From the NCBI GenBank assembly GCA_021442155.1, contig JAKCPB010000340.1, positions 33,878 to 97,877 on the forward strand: a stretch of DNA of 64,000 nt, read 5' to 3'. This document shows positions 36,946 through 48,438 of this stretch, in pieces. Below the pieces are notes generated by a model. It did no database searches, had not been told where the DNA came from, and saw nothing but the letters and a program-made list of their open reading frames with translations. Position 1 is the first letter of the stretch; every line of letters starts with the position of its first letter. Source of the stretch: Cymbidium sinense. Lineage: Eukaryota > Streptophyta > Magnoliopsida > Asparagales > Orchidaceae. The position numbers and the translations under genes were made by a program.

Positions 36946-38422
36946 CCCTAAACCTACAACCCTAAACCCTTAAAACCCTAAAGCCTAAATCCTAAGCCTT
37001 AAACCCTAAACCCTAAACCCTAAACCCAAAATACTTAAAAACCTAAACCTTAAGTAAATAAAACCTAAAAATAAAATAAATAAATAAACCTAAACCTAAA
37101 TAAAATAAAATAAAATAAAATAAAATAAATTCAACACCTAAACTAAAAATGAAACCTATACCTAAAAATAAAATAAATAAAACTAAAAAAAATAAAAAAA
37201 ATAAATAAAAACCTAAACTAAACTAAAAAAATAAAATAAAGCTAAGAATATAAAACCTAAATATAATAAAAAAAATTTAAAATAAAAAATAAACCTAAAA
37301 TAAAATAAAATAAAAACTAAATAAAAACCTAAACCTAAAAATAAATAAAAAATAAAACCCAAACCCTAAACTAAAAATAAAAACATAACCTAAAATAAAA
37401 ATAAAATAAACCTAAACCTAAACTAAGATAAACTAAACTAAAATAAATAAAACTTAAACTTAAACCAAAAATAAACTAAACATAAACCCTAAACTATAAA
37501 AGAAAAAAATAAACCTAAACGTAAACTAAAAAATAAAACCTAAAAATAAACCTAAAATAAAAACCTAAAACCAAAACACTAAACCCTAAACCCTAAAAAG
37601 CAAAAAAACCTAAACTTAAACTAAATGAAACCTAAATATAAAATAAATAAAAAAACCTAAACTAAAATAAAATAAATAAATAAAATAAAATAAAAACATA
37701 AACTAAAACCTAAATCAAAACAAAAACCTTAAAAAAATAAAATAAAAAATATTAACTAAACTAAAATAAAATAAATAAAATCTTAAACTAAATTAAAAAA
37801 ATTAAGAACCTAACTAAAATAAAAACTAAACCTAAAATTAAAATAAAATAAACCTAAAATAAAATAAAATAAACATTAAATAAAAACCTAGACCTAAAAA
37901 ATAAACCTAAAAATAAATAAAATATAAAATGTAGACCTTAAACTAAAAAAAAAACTTAAACCTAAAATAAAAATTAAATAATCTTGAACCTAAACTAAAA
38001 TAAACTAAACTAAAACAAACAAAACATAAACCTAAACCTAAAATAAACTATACCTAACATAAACTTAAACTAAATTAAATAAAATAAACTAAAATGAACC
38101 TAAACCTAAAGTAAAAAAAATATTAGCTAAAATAATCCTTAAATAAAAACCTAAAACCTAAACCTAAAAAAATAAATAAAAAATGTAAACCTAAACCAAA
38201 AAATAAAAAATAAAACTTAATCTAAAAAATAAAATAAAATAAAAACTAAACTAAAAAATAAACCTAAACCTAAACCTGAACCTAAACATAAACTTAAAAA
38301 AACTAAAATAAAATAAACTTAAAATAAATAAACTAAACTAAATAAAAATAAAAATAAACCTAAATAAAAATAAAAAATAAAATAAACTAAAATAATTAAA
38401 AAATAAACTAAATAAACCAAAA

Positions 38423-38450
38423 CCTACTAGTTTACTTAATTTAAAAAAAA
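38423..38450 (+). repeat. Array punctuation motif
   Basis: CCTACTAGTTTACTTAATTT then A-run; this is the commonest form. Confidence 0.8.
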
Positions 38451-39372
38451 ATTAAGAAGATAAAAAAATAAAATAAAAAATATAAAAAATTCCTAAACCC
38501 TAAACCCTAAAACTGCGACCCTAAATCCTAAACCTACAACCCTAAAACCTTAAAACTTAAATTTAAACCCTAAACCCTAAACCCTAAACCCTAAATCCCA
38601 AAACCTAAACCCTAAACCCTAAAACCTAGAACCCTAAAGCTAAACTAAATAAAACCTAAAAATAAGATAAATAAAAAAGACATAAACATAAACTAAAATT
38701 GAAACCTAAACCTAAACCTAAAAAGAAAATAAAATAAAAATTTAAAACTAAATTAAAATAAAATAAATAAAAACCTAAGCTAAACTAAAAAAATAAAAAA
38801 CTTAAATAAAATAAAAGCTCAACCTAAACTAAAGATAAAATAAACCTAAAATAAAATAAAATAAAAACTAAATAAAAAGCTAAACCTAAAAAATAAACCT
38901 AAAAATAAAGAAAAAATAAAACCTAAACTCTAAACTAAAAAAAAAAATTAAACCTAAAATAAAAATAAAATAACCTAAACATAAACTAAAATAAACTAAA
39001 CTAAAATAAATAAAACCTAAACCTAAAATAAACTAAACCTAGACCTAAACCTGAACTTAAACTAAATAAAATATAATAAACTAAAAAATGAACCTAAACT
39101 TAGACTAAAGAATAATACCTAAGAAAACCTAAAGTAAAAACCTAAAACCTAAACCTAAAAAATATAATAAATAACTAAACCTAAACCTCAACATAAAAAA
39201 TAAAGCCTAAACCTAAAAAATAAACTAAAGTTAAAACTAATCCTAAACCTAAACCTAAATATTAAACTAAAATAAATAAACCCAAAATAAAGAAATAAAC
39301 TAAATATAAATAAAAATAAACCTAAGTAAAAAAAAAAATTAAACTAAAAAAAATAAACTAAATAAACCTAAA

Positions 39373-39400
39373 CCTACCAATTTATTTAATTTAAAGAAAA
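39373..39400 (+). repeat. Array punctuation motif
   Basis: CCTACCAATTTATTTAATTT then an AAAG/A run; two substitutions from the commonest form in the core. Confidence 0.75.
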
Positions 39401-40292
39401 ATAAAACCTTAACCCTAAACCCTAAACCTTGAACTCTAAACCCTAAACCTTAAAACCCTAAACCCTAAACCCTAAACCTAAAACTAAAACCCTAAACCCT
39501 AAACCCTAAATCCTAAACCTTAAACTAGCCCTAAACCCTAAGCTAACCCTAAACCCTAAACCCTAAACCATAAACCCTAAACCATAAATCCCAAAAACCC
39601 TAAACTATAAAGCCTAACACTAAACCCTAAACCCTAAACCCTAACCCTAAACCTTAAACCCTAAAACCCTAAACCCTAAAACCCTAAATCCTAAACCCTA
39701 AAAACCTAAAAACCCAAATGAAAACTAAATAAAACCTAAAAATAAAATAAATAAACAAACCTGAACATAAATAAAATAAAAAATAAAATTAAATTAAAAC
39801 CTAAATTAAAACCTAAACTTGAACTTATAAATAAAATAAAATAAAAAATAAAAATAAACTAAAATAAAAGAATGTGAAACCTAAGCAAAAGTAAAAAAAT
39901 AAAATAAACCTAAGAATAAAAAGACTTAATAAAATAAAAACTAAATGTAAAATAAAAAAAAATAAACCAAAAAGAAAACAAAATAAAAACTAAATAAAAA
40001 ATTAAACCTAAAAAATAAGCCTAAAAATAAAACTTAAAAATTAACAAAAAATAAAACCTAAACCCTAAGCTAAAAAAACTAAACCTAAAAAATAAATAAA
40101 ATAAAAACCTAAAACCTAACCCTAAAAAAATATAATAAGAACCTAAACCTAAACCTAAAAAATAAACTAAAATAAAAAACCTAAACTAAAATAAATAAAT
40201 TGAACCAATTAAAATAAAAAATATAATAAAATGAATATAAAAATAAAGAAAAAAACTAAAATAAATAAAAAATAAACTAAATAAATTAAACC

Positions 40293-40320
40293 AACCTGTT
40301 TACTTAATTTTTTTTAAAAA
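40293..40320 (+). repeat. Array punctuation motif
   Basis: CCAACCTGTTTACTTAATTT, longer T-run, then A-run and CCCTAAA. Confidence 0.75.
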
Positions 40321-40650
40321 AAGAAAACCCTAAACCCTAAACTTGAAAACTAACCCTAAACCCTGAACCTTACACCTACAACACTAAACTTACAACCCTC
40401 AACCCTAAACACTAAACCCTTAACCCTAAAAACCCCTAAACCCTAAACACTAAATCTTAAACCCTAAACCCTAAAAGTATAAACCCTAAAACCCTAAAAC
40501 CTTAAACCATATACCCTAAACCCTAAACCTTAACACTAAACCCTATACTCAAAACCCTAAATTATAAACCTAAACCTAAAGTAACTAAATAAATTTAAAA
40601 AATAAACTTAAACCATAAAACCTAATAACCTAAACCTAAACCTAAACACT

Positions 40651-41087
40651 AAGAATGGGAAAACCTTGAGGAACATCACCATAAACCAAGCTCAGACATC
40701 TAGTGGAGCGAAGGTGGTGCATCGAGTGGTGGTGAGGGATCTAGAGGTGCTGGTGGATATGGAGGTGGTGGTCAGAGAAGTGGTGGTTATTGAGGTCGGA
40801 GGAGCAATGGTGGTTATAGTCGTGGTGATGGCAGAGGGAGAGATAGAGGATATGATGGTGGATCCCACTACTCGAGAGGTCGGGGACATTCTGATGGGAA
40901 CTGGGGAGAATGAAGAACTGCTGATCTGATCTGCTACTTATGTAACTGTGTTTTTGGTTTTTCTCTATGCGCGATCATTTTTTATTTATGTCATTGCTTG
41001 TGTCTTGGAAAACTTGTCATGTTACTTGGTTGATAAAATAGAAACAAAGAAATGTTGAATACGAATTTGTTCTATGTTAAAATAAAA
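40651..41087 (+). pseudogene. GRP 3'-end fragment, copy E (best-kept glycine-rich tail)
   Basis: In the frame ending at TGA 40,911-40,913 the sequence reads Gly-rich residues (GAGGYGGGGQRSGGY), a stop, then NGGYSRGDGRGRDRGYDGG and SHYSRGRGHSDGNWGE. This is the Gly/Arg/Tyr/Ser pattern and Asn-Trp end of GRP7-type RNA-binding proteins. The start (AACATCACCATAAACCAAG) is a decayed RRM end. After the stop come ~170 bp of 3' UTR (CTGATCTGATCTGCTACTTA, CTTGTGTCTTGGAAAACTTG, TTGGTTGATAAAATA) and an A-rich end. An alternative frame open for 87 codons from 40,666 is a shifted reading of the same glycine codons. No TAA block follows, unlike copies B-D. Confidence 0.82.
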
Positions 41088-44000
41088 CCTTTATCCTTAG
41101 ACTATAACCTCAACCCTAGACCTAAAACTTAAACACTAAATCCTAAACCCTAAAAACCATAAACCCTAAACCCTAAACACTAAACCCTAACCCTAAAACC
41201 TAAACCCTAAACCCTAAACCATAAACCCTAAACCCTAAACCCCAAACCCAAACCCTAAATCCTCAACTAACCCTACACCCTAAATCCTAAAAAGCTTAAA
41301 ACCTAAACCTAAACTAAATAGAACCTAAAAATAAAATAAATAAAAAAACTTAAATAAAAATAAAGTAAAATAAAAACATAAACTAAAAACAAAAACTAAA
41401 CCAAAACCTAAAACAAAAGTAAAATAAAAAAGAAAATAAATAACTTAAATAAAATAAAAACTAAACTAAACTAAAAATAAATAACCTAAATAAAATAAAA
41501 ACTAAACCTAAAATAAAAATAAAATAAACCTAAGGTAATATAAAATAAAAACTAAAAAAAACTAAACAAAAAAAAATAAACAAGAAAAATAAAACCTAAA
41601 AATAAATTAAAAATAAAACCTAAGACCAAAACTATTATAAAAAATAAAATTAACAAAATAAAATAAACCTAAACCTAAACTAAAATAAACTAAAACCTAA
41701 ACCTAAACCTAAACCTAAACTTAATCCTAAAAATATAATCAAATAAATTAAATAAAATAAACTAAACATAAAAACCTAAATAAAATAAAACTAAACCTAA
41801 AATAAAATAAAATAAACCTAAAATAAAATAAAATAAAACCTAAATCAGAACTAAAATAATCCTAAACCTAAAAAAATAAACAAAATAAAATAAACTTAAA
41901 CCTAAAAAAATATAAACTAAACCAAAATAAATAAAACCTAAATCTAAACATTAAATAAACTAAACATAAACCAAAACCTAAAATAAATAAAATAAAATAA
42001 ACTAAAAATAAATGTAACCCTAAACTAAAAATAAAACTTAAAACCTAAACCAGAAAATAAAAAATAAAAACCTAAACCTAAACTTAAAATAAAAAAAATA
42101 AAACCTAAATAAATAAAAAATAAAATAAAACTAAACAAAAATAAACAAAAACCTAAACCTTAACCTAAAATAAACTAAATAAAAACTTAAACAAAAAAAT
42201 AAATAAACCAAACTAAATAAAATAAAAGTAAACCTAAAAAAAATGAAATAAACTAAAATAAATAAACTAAATAAATTAAATAAACTAAACCTATCATATT
42301 TGATTTTATTAAAAAAAACCCTAAACCCTAAAAAATCCACCATAAACCTAAACCCTAAACCTTAAACCTAAACTAACCCTAAACCCTAAACCTACAGCTA
42401 AACCTATAACCCTAAACCCTAAAAAAAATAAAAAATAAAAACTAACCCTAAAACCTAAACCATAAACTAACCCTAAACCTAAACCCTGCCTAAACCCTAA
42501 ACCCTAATCACTAAACCCTAAACCCTAAAATCCTAAACCCTAAACCATAATAAACTTATAAATTTAAACCCTAAACCCTAAACCCCAAATCCTAAACCCT
42601 AAACCCTAAACCAAAAACCCTAAACCCTAAAAACCTAAAATCCTAAACCTAGACTAAATAAAACTTAAAAATATAAATAAGAAAGCCAAACTACATAAAA
42701 TAAATTAAAACCTAATTTAAAACCTATACCTAAATCTAAAATAAAATAAAATGAAAACTAAACTAAAATAAAATAAAGAAAACATAAACTAAACTAAAAA
42801 AATAAACCTAAAAGATAAAACCTAAACGTAAAAAAATAAACTAAACCTAATAAAATAAATTAAAAACCTAAACCAAAAAAATAAACCTAAAAATATATTT
42901 AAAAGTAAAACCTAAACCCTGGACTAAAAAAATAACTTGAAATAAACAAAATAAAATAAACTTAAACTTAAACTAACATAAACTAAACTAAAATAAACTA
43001 AATAAAAATAAACAAAACCAAAACCTAAACCCAAAATAAATTAAACCTAAACCCTAAACTAAATATAATAAAATAAACTAAAAATAAACCTAAACCTAAA
43101 CTAAATAATAAACCTAAAAATAAACCTAAAATAAAAAAGAAAAACCTAAACTAAGAAAATAAAATAAAATCTAAACCTAAACCTAAAAAAATAAAAAAAT
43201 AAGACCAAACCTAAAAAATATAAAAAATAAAATAAAATAAAAAAAAATAAACATAAATTTAAACATAAACTAAGAAATATTAAAATAAAACCTAAACTAA
43301 AATAAATAAACCCTAAATAAATAAACTAAACTAATAAAAAATAAAAATAAAAAATATAAATAAAAAAATAAAATAAATAAATAATAAACTAAATAAATAT
43401 AAACCTTAAACTTTAAGAAAAATAAACCAAACAAAAATAAATAAAACCTAAAATAAACCCTAAACCTAAATAAACCCTAAACCCTAAACCTAAACCCTAA
43501 GAAAATAAATAACCTAAACCCTAAACCCTAAACACTAAACTAAACCCTAAATAATAAAACTAAATCTAAACCCTAAACCTAAACTAAACCCTAAACTAAA
43601 CCCTAATCTAAACCTAACTAACCTAAACTAAACATAAACCTAAAACTAAACCAACCCTAAACTAAACCTAAACTTAAACCTAAACCCTAAACTAAAACTA
43701 ACTAAAAACCTAAACCCTAAACTAAACCCTAAAACCTAAAACCAAACTTAAACTAACTGAACCTAAACTAAACTCAAAACCCTAAACCTACCTAAACTAA
43801 TAACTTAAACTTAAACTAACCTAAACCTAAGAACCTTAAACCCAAAACCCTAAACTAAACCCTAAACCTTAAACCTAAACCTAAAACCTAAACCCTAAAT
43901 ACTAAAACCCTAAACCCTAAACCAACCTAAATCTAAAGTAACCTAAACCTAACTTTAAACCCTAAACTAACCTAAACCCTAGAACCCAAACTAAACCTAA

Positions 44001-45173
44001 ACCTAAACCCTTAAGCCCAAACACTAAACCCTAAACAAAAACTCCTAAACTAACCTAAACTAAACCTAAATTATAAATCCCTAAACCATAATCCTTAAAC
44101 CCTAAACCCTAAATCCTGCAAACTTAAAAACATAAGCCTTAACTAAATAAAACCTAAAATTAAACTAAATAAAAAAACCAAAGCCTAAATAAAATAAAAT
44201 AAAATAAAAAATAAACTAAACCTAAACCTAAACCTAAAAATAAAATAAAATTAAGAAAATAAAAGTAAACTAAAATATAATAAATAAAAACCTAACCTAA
44301 ACTAAAAATTAAAATAAACTAAGAATAAAACCTAAATATAATACAAACTACATAAAATAAAAAATAAACCTAAAAAAGAAAACAAAACTAAATAAAACCT
44401 AAACTTAAAAAATAAACCTACAAATAAATAAAAATAAAACCTAAACCCTAAACCCAGAAAAACCTAAATAAAATAAAAAATAAAAAAAAAATAAACCTTA
44501 ACCTATACTAAAATAAATTGAGCTAAAATAAATAAAACCTAAACCTAAAATAAACTAAACTTAGACCTGAATCTAATATAAATAAAATAAAATAAAATAA
44601 AATCAAACCAAAGCCTAAACTAAAAAATATAACCTAAAAATAAACCTAAAACCTAAACTTAAAAAAATAAAATAAAAACCTAAACCTAAACCAAAAAATA
44701 AAAAATAAAACCTAAACCTAGAAAATAAAATATAAATAAAGCACAACTAAAAAGTAAACCTGAACCTAAACCTAAAAATAAAAAATAAATTAAATAAAAA
44801 CCTAAACTAAAATAAATAAACCTAAAATTAATATAGTAAACTTAATAAAAAATAAACCTAACTAAAAATAAAAAATAAAATAAACTAAAATAAATAAAAG
44901 ATAAACTAAATAAACCTAAACCTACTAGTTTACATAACTTTAAAAGAAACCATAAACCCTAAATCCTAAACCCTAAACCTAAACCCTAAACCCTAAACCC
45001 TAAACCTAAACCTAAATCCTAAACCCTAAAAATATCCTAAACCTTAAACCCTAAACACTAAACCCTAAACCCTAAACCCTAACCCTAAATCACAAACCCT
45101 AAACCTAAACCTAAAGTAACTAAATAAATTAAAAAATAAACCTAAAGCCTAAAATGTAATAAACTTAAACCCT
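41088..45173. repeat. Short-type satellite unit between GRP copies E and F
   Basis: Order: CCCTAAA (41,090-41,300); ATAAA (to 42,290); decayed punctuation motif near 42,290-42,318; CCCTAAA (42,320-42,640); ATAAA (to 43,430); long CCCTAAA/CCTAAA block (43,440-44,120); ATAAA (to 44,915); punctuation motif; CCCTAAA (44,950-45,105); leader (about 45,106-45,173). Total unit 4.5 kb with the TAA block and long CCTAAA block missing. The minus-strand frame at 42,131-42,343 is satellite translation. Confidence 0.85.
44920..44945 (+). repeat. Array punctuation motif
   Basis: CCTACTAGTTTACATAACTT then A-run, followed by CCCTAAA. Confidence 0.75.
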
Positions 45174-45649
45174 AAGAATGGGTAGAACCTTGATCGCAAG
45201 AACATCACTATCGACTAGGCTTAATCTAGATCTAGCGGTGGAGGTGAAGGTGGAGGTGGTGGTTATCGCACGGTGGGGGATCCAAGGTGTGGTGGATATG
45301 GAAGTTATCGAGTGATGGTTATGGAGGTGGGAAGAATGATGGAGGTTACAGCTACAGTGGTTGCGGAGGGAGAGATCGAGGATATGATGGTGAATCCCGC
45401 TACTCGAGAGGCCTTGGTGGTTCTGATGGGAACTAGAGAAATTGAAGAACGATCGATCCGATCTACTGCTTATGGAACTGTGTCTTTACAGTAAAGATAG
45501 TTCTAATTATCCAGTGTTTTTGATTTTCACTATGCATGCTCATTTTCGATCTATGTCATTGCTTGTGTCTTAAAAAACTTGGTGTGTTACTTGGTTGATG
45601 AAATTGAAAGAAGAAATATTGAATAAGAATTTGTTCTCTGTTAAAAAAA
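45174..45649 (+). pseudogene. GRP 3'-end fragment, copy F
   Basis: Begins AAGAATGGGTAGAACCTTGA then CGCAAGAACATCACTATCGA, the RRM end with point changes, then glycine-rich codons (GGTGGAGGTGAAGGTGGAGG). The tail reads GATATGATGGTGAATCCCGC, TACTCGAGAGGCCTTGG, GGTTCTGATGGGAACTAG, then AGAAATTGA with TGA at 45,443-45,445; the usual Trp TGG of the NW-R-N end is TAG here, as in copy C. The 3' UTR follows and ends GTTAAAAAAA at about 45,640-45,649. A 73-codon open frame from 45,273 is not the native frame throughout. Confidence 0.82.
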
Positions 45650-46886
45650 CTAAAAACCCTAAACACTAAACTAAAACCTAAACCCTAAACCTAAAAACTA
45701 AACCCTAAACCCTAAACCCTAAAAACCCTAAACCCTAGACCCTAAACCCTAAAACCCTAAACCCTAAGCCATAAACCCTAAAATGTAAACCCTAAACCCT
45801 AAACTCTAAACCCTTAACCCTAAACCCCAAACCCTAAACCCTAAACTCAAAACCCTAAACTAACCCTAAACCCTAAAACTGAAGAAGCTAAAAACCTAAA
45901 CCTAAACTAAATAAAACCTAAAAATAAAATAAATAAAAAAACCTTAACAAAATAAAATAAAAACATAAACTAAAACCTAAACCTAAACTTAAACATAAAA
46001 AAGGAAATAAAATAAAAGGGATAAAATTAAAGTATAATAAAATAAATAAAACCTAAACTAAACTAAAAACTAAATAAAATAAAACTAAACCTTAAATAAA
46101 ATAAAATAAAATTAAATAAAACCTAAACCTAAAAAATAAAAAAAATAAAACCTAAACCTAAAATAAAAATAAAATAAATCTAAACCTAAACTAAAATAAA
46201 CTAAAAAAAAATAAAACCTAAACCTAAATCATCAAGATAAAATAAAATCAACTAAAATAAACCTAAATTTAAACTTAAAATAAAACCTAAAAATAAAACT
46301 AAAATCAAAACCTAAAGCCTAAACCTAAAAAAATAAATTAAAAGCCTAAATTTAAACCTAAAAATAAAAAATAAAATCTAAACCTAATAAATAAAATAAA
46401 AATAAAACTTACTAAAAAATAAACCTAAACCTAAACCTAAACCTAAACCTAAAAAATAACTAAAATAAAAAAACCTAAATTAAAATAAATAAACCTAAAA
46501 TAAATAAACTAAACTAAATAAAAATAAAAATAAACCTAAATAAAAATAAAAGTAAAATAAACTAAATAAACATAAACCTACCATTTTTCTTAATTAAAAA
46601 AAATTTAAAAAAATATAAAAAATTAAATAAAAAACCCTAACCCTAAACTCTAAACCCTAAGACTAACCTAAAATCCTAAACTTTAAACCCTAAATCCTAA
46701 AACCTAAGACCATAAATCCTAAACCCTAAACTCTAAACCCTAAACCCTAAAACCTATAACCCTAAACCCTGAATCGTAAACCCTAAACCATAAACCCTAC
46801 ACCCTAAATCCTAAACCCTAAAAACTTAAAAACCTAAACCTAAACTAAATAAAACCTAAAAATAAAATAAATAAAACCTAAACCTA

Positions 46887-46918
<32 letters not shown>

Positions 46919-48001
46919 CCTAAACTAAAACATAAACCTAAGCCTAAAATAAAATAAAATAATAAAAATAAAAACTAAACTAAAATAAAATAAATAAAAA
47001 CTTAAACTAAACTAAAAAAATAAAATAAACCTAAACATAAACTAAAATTAACTAAACTAAAATAAATAAAACCTAATCCTAAACCTAAAATAAACTAAAC
47101 CTAAACCCTGAACTAAATATAATAAAATAAACCAAAAATAAAGCTAAACCTAAAATAAAAAATAAAATCTTAAAAAAAAATATAAACCTAAAATATAAAC
47201 CCAAAAAGATAAAATAAAAACCCAAACCTAAACCTAAATAAAACCTAATCCTAAACCTAATAATAAAAGTAAAACCTAAACTTAAAAAATAAAATAAAAA
47301 TAAAACTAAACTAAAAATAAGCATAAACCTAAACCTAAACCTAAAAAATAAACTAAAATAAAAAAACATAAATAAAAATAAATAAACTAAACCAAATAAA
47401 AATAAAAAATAAACCTAAATAAAAATATAATATAAACTAAATAAACCTAAACCTAGTAAAAAACCCTAAACCCTAAACCCTAAACCCTAATCCCTAAACA
47501 CTAAATACTAAACCCTAAACCCTAAAACCTAAAACAAAAAACTAACCTTAAATTCTAAACCCTAAACCCTTAACTAAAAAAAACTAAAACTAGTAAAAAA
47601 CTAAACTAAATCCCCATTTTGCTAAACCCCAAACTAAAACTATAAAACTAAAATCTAAAATAATAAAATTAAAACTAAAATAAAAAAACAAAACAAAAAT
47701 TAAAACTAAAACTAAACTAAAACCCTAATAAAAAAACTAATAAAAACCTAAACCTTAAGAAAACCTAAACCCAAAAGAAAACTAAAAAAAACCCAAACCC
47801 AATAATAAAATCTAAACCCCCACCCTTCCAAAAAAAAACTAAAAATAAGAATTACTAAACTAATTAAAAACTATTAAAACTAATAAAAAACAAAAATATT
47901 AAAAATAATAAAAAACCTAAATAAACATAAAAACCTAACTAATATAACTAAAAAAATTAAATAAAATAATAAAAACCCCTAAATAAAACTAATACTAATA
48001 A

Positions 48002-48071
<70 letters not shown>

Positions 48072-48267
48072 CTAATAATAACTAAAACTAAACTAAAAAT
48101 AAAATCTAATAAATAATAAATAACTAAAAAACCTAAACCCTAAAAACAAAATTAGTAAAAAAACCTTAATCCCTAAACCTAAAAAAGTAACTAAGCTAAA
48201 CCAATAACTAAAAAAACCTAAACCCCTAAACCCTATAATAAACCAAAAACTAAAATAAAATATAAAC
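45650..48267. repeat. Telomere-like satellite from GRP copy F to LINE copy 2
   Basis: CCCTAAA (45,655-45,890); ATAAA (to 46,575); decayed punctuation motif near 46,576; CCCTAAA (46,640-46,830); ATAAA (to 47,450); CCCTAAA with four near-perfect heptamers at 47,464-47,491; then from about 47,580 a different A/C-rich stretch (AAAACTAAAACTAA, some C4 runs) leading to a TAA run and to LINE copy 2. No gene seen. Confidence 0.85.
48007..48070. repeat. (TAA)n microsatellite
   Basis: About 21 uninterrupted TAA triplets, the longest pure triplet run in the window and a likely length-variable site. Confidence 0.9.
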
Positions 48268-48438
48268 CCATCCCGCGACCCCTTCCTGTTTCGAGCTCTA
48301 GGAATTTTTGAATCCCTTTCCTTTTCGTTCTCCTTCTCGATGTTTTTGTGCTTATTTTCTAGAAAGTTCATCTAGTTTAGCTTCAGATCTTTTGCCTTAG
48401 GCTGATCCTTGTTCGGTTGTTAAGTGGCACCATTTGCC

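Larger units (their letters stand above)
36946..40650. repeat. Telomere-like satellite with ~0.93-kb modules before GRP copy E
   Basis: After a short CCCTAAA stretch (36,946-37,035) and ATAAA-type sequence with a brief CCCTAAA patch near 37,580, three punctuation motifs lie at 38,423, 39,373 and 40,293, about 950 and 920 bp apart. Each is followed by CCCTAAA-rich DNA that gives way to CCTAAA and then ATAAA units before the next motif. The leader to GRP copy E is at about 40,567-40,650. No gene seen. Confidence 0.85.

Noticed and set aside
718..48267. A true chromosome end (functional telomere)
   Set aside because: Perfect CCCTAAA runs never exceed a handful of units, the array is flanked by retrotransposons on both sides and interrupted by several, and most units are degenerate. 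It is interstitial or subtelomeric.
718..48267. CRISPR array or bacterial operon
   Set aside because: The repeats are short telomere-like units without regular unique spacers, and all genes are plant retroelement remnants.
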